NCBI GenBank assembly: GCA_947581745.1
Contig: CANPVW010000220.1
Location: 1 to 8,541, forward strand
Length of the DNA: 8,541 nt
Origin: Candidatus Benthicola azotiphorus
Lineage (GTDB): Bacteria > Gemmatimonadota > Gemmatimonadetes > Palauibacterales > Palauibacteraceae
Direction of reading: 5' to 3'
Numbering within the stretch: position 1 is the stretch's first letter; every line of letters starts with the position of its first letter. Positions 7,036-8,541 of the stretch are shown piece after piece. The notes beneath the pieces were generated by a model, which searched no databases, was not told the DNA's origin, and worked only from the letters and a program-made list of their open reading frames with translations. A program made the translations under genes and the position numbers.

Positions 7036-8541
7036 GAACGTCCGAAGCGCCGGGCCAGCTCCTCCATGGTCAGGCGGAGGATCGTCGGGCGCCCGTGCAC
7101 GTCGTGCCCCGGCAGCTCAGTCGCGAAGAGGCGATCCACCAGCTCTTCCATCTCGGCGCGCGACAACGGCTGGCCGGCCTTGATCGCGCCCTTGCAGGCC
7201 AGGCTCTTCGCGATCCGTTCGTGCTGGTTGCGGGCGGAATTGACGAGCTCCGACCCGCTGGTGAGCTCCGCGATCATCTCCCGGAAGCAGGTCTCGGCAT
7301 CGAAATAGGGATGCGGGTCCGGCGCTGCCTGCACGATCACGGTACGATCGCCGAACGACTCGACTTCGAAGCCCACGGCACGGAAGAGACCGGCGAGCTC
7401 GGCGACGGCGGAGAATTCGGCGGGCGACAGCCTCAGAGTCAGTGGAAACAGCAGCCGCTGCGACTCGGCCCCGCCGCCCCCGAACCGCTGCATGATCTCC
7501 TCGAACAGCACCCGCTCGTGCGCCGAGTGCTGATCCACGATCAGGAGTCCCTCGCGTGTCGAGACGAGGATGTAGGTGTCGTGAAGCTGCCACGCGTGCG
7601 GGCGTGATTCCCGGCTCGCGGCGCCGATCGGTGGCGCCGTGGCGGCTTCTCCCGCGCCGGGGTCGGCCGCGGCGCTACCCGCCTTCTGCGCCACGAAGAA
7701 CGCAAGCTGCGGCGGCGCCTCCTCGCCTGGCCCTGAATCTGCCGCCGGCACGCGTTCGGCGACCCGCCCCGGGCTTTCCTCCCGGAAACTCGGCGGGCGC
7801 CCCGCTCTGGCCGACTCGATCCCGCCCGGAACCGCTTCCGGCCCCAGTCCGGGGGCGCTGCTCACGGCCCCGAGGCGCGATCGGATCGCTGCTGCGACCG
7901 CACGTTGCACCGCCGGCGGATCGCTGAATCTCACCTCCGCCTTCGCGGGGTGCACGTTGACGTCCACCCGGTCGCCGTCCAGGCGCAGATACAGCAGGAA
8001 TCCGGGCCGTAATCCAGGGGCGACCGTGGTTCGGTAGGCCTCGTCCACCGCCCGGGCCAGTTCCCGGTCGCGGAACGGGCGACCGTTGACGAACAGATAG
8101 CGCCGGCCTCCTCCCGCGCGGGCCGCGTCGGGCCGCTGGATCAGCCCCCCGACGCGGATGCCGTCGACCACCGCGTCGAGCTCGAGCATCTGCCCCGCTT
8201 CATCCGCTCCCCACAGCTCGGCTACACGGTCCGCCGGGCTCTCCGCCGGTGGGAGCGACAGCAGCTCACGGCCGTTGGACTCGAGGTGGAACGCCGCTCG
8301 CAGGTTGGAGAGCGCCAACAGCAGGACCGCTTCGCTGGCGGCCCGAGTCTCGGCGCCGGTCGCCCGGAGGAACTTCGCCCGCGCCGGGACGTTCTCGAAC
8401 AGCGACCGAACCGTGACCGTCGTTCCGGGTTGTCGCGCCACCTCGTCGCTCGACGTGATCCGTCCCGCGGCCACGCGCACCCGCGTCGCCGGACCGCCGT
8501 CCGCCGGCGCGGTCTCCATCTCGAACCGGCTCACGGCGGCG
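7032..8541 (-). CDS. mutL: DNA mismatch repair protein MutL, N-terminus cut by the window edge
   Basis: The last 502 codons of MutL; about 105 N-terminal residues with the first GHKL ATPase motifs lie outside. Numbering starts at the first full codon (8540). The fragment opens just after where GFRGEAL should be (AAVSRFE, 1-7). It continues with the ATP-lid region GTTV and VPARAKFLR (39-59), VNGRPFRDREL (151-161) and HPAK (197-200), ending the ATPase half near 222. A Pro/Ala/Gly-rich linker (about 224-310) leads to the C-terminal dimerisation domain. That domain has the endonuclease-type motif DQHSAHERVLFE (336-347), the clamp-binding QRLLFP (361-366), ACK (C449) and HGRP (482-485). MutL couples MutS mismatch recognition to strand incision or removal; the endonuclease motif suggests this one nicks DNA itself. 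The CPHGRP zinc motif is altered to DVHGRP. The gene overlaps miaA by 4 bases and continues beyond the window. Confidence 0.96.
   Translation of the reverse strand, partial: AAVSRFEMETAPADGGPATRVRVAAGRITSSDEVARQPGTTVTVRSLFENVPARAKFLRATGAETRAASEAVLLLALSNLRAAFHLESNGRELLSLPPAESPADRVAELWGADEAGQMLELDAVVDGIRVGGLIQRPDAARAGGGRRYLFVNGRPFRDRELARAVDEAYRTTVAPGLRPGFLLYLRLDGDRVDVNVHPAKAEVRFSDPPAVQRAVAAAIRSRLGAVSSAPGLGPEAVPGGIESARAGRPPSFREESPGRVAERVPAADSGPGEEAPPQLAFFVAQKAGSAAADPGAGEAATAPPIGAASRESRPHAWQLHDTYILVSTREGLLIVDQHSAHERVLFEEIMQRFGGGGAESQRLLFPLTLRLSPAEFSAVAELAGLFRAVGFEVESFGDRTVIVQAAPDPHPYFDAETCFREMIAELTSGSELVNSARNQHERIAKSLACKGAIKAGQPLSRAEMEELVDRLFATELPGHDVHGRPTILRLTMEELARRFGRS

Noticed and set aside
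5086..7308. Plus-strand open frame of 740 codons antisense to bshA, miaA and mutL
   Set aside because: It runs across three well-supported genes and their boundaries, its product is rich in Arg, Pro, His and Gly with no recognisable domain, and long antisense frames arise easily in very high-GC DNA.
5801..8446. 16-base repeat TGTCGCGCCACCTCGT at 5801-5816 and 8431-8446
   Set aside because: Both copies encode the same five residues (EVARQ) in bshA and mutL with the favoured codons, so shared codon bias explains the match.
8532..8534. In-frame GTG near the right edge as a possible start of mutL
   Set aside because: It falls inside the conserved ATPase domain just after the GFRGEAL region, and the frame stays open to the window edge, so the gene is truncated, not starting here.

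Overview
This window looks like an ordinary housekeeping region from a high-GC, non-Firmicute bacterium. My best guess is Gemmatimonadota or a similar lineage, from the very high GC, the bacillithiol gene bshA, and a secreted glutamate-carboxypeptidase-II-like M28 peptidase. This is inferred from gene content; no 16S rRNA or other phylogenetic marker was available to test it. I see no rRNA, tRNA, CRISPR array, insertion sequence or phage gene.

Layout. Positions 2-103 hold the C-terminal end of a plus-strand gene for a probable small membrane protein. A strong GC hairpin follows (113-154), sitting between convergent genes. The rest is one tightly packed minus-strand cluster, read from the right edge leftward: mutL (cut by the window edge), miaA, bshA, uppP, birA, coaX and an M28 family peptidase. 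Three of the six junctions (mutL/miaA, bshA/uppP, coaX/peptidase) are 4-base start/stop overlaps. The other gaps are 12, 52 and 28 bases. One long operon is therefore likely, and I see no convincing internal promoter.

Roles. MutL acts in mismatch repair. MiaA prenylates A37 of tRNA. BshA makes the first bacillithiol intermediate. UppP recycles the lipid carrier for cell-wall synthesis. BirA attaches biotin to carboxylases. CoaX starts CoA synthesis from pantothenate. The last gene encodes an exported zinc peptidase. The cluster mixes a tRNA-modifying enzyme, bacillithiol, biotin and CoA functions in a way that recalls the Bacillus subtilis bshA-cca-birA-panBCD neighbourhood.

I did not find a new multi-gene system. 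The points most worth checking are residue-level: a MutL endonuclease zinc site with Asp in place of a conserved Cys, a possible extra sliding-clamp motif in the MutL linker, and a peptidase that keeps the GCPII zinc centre but lacks most of its glutamate-recognition residues.
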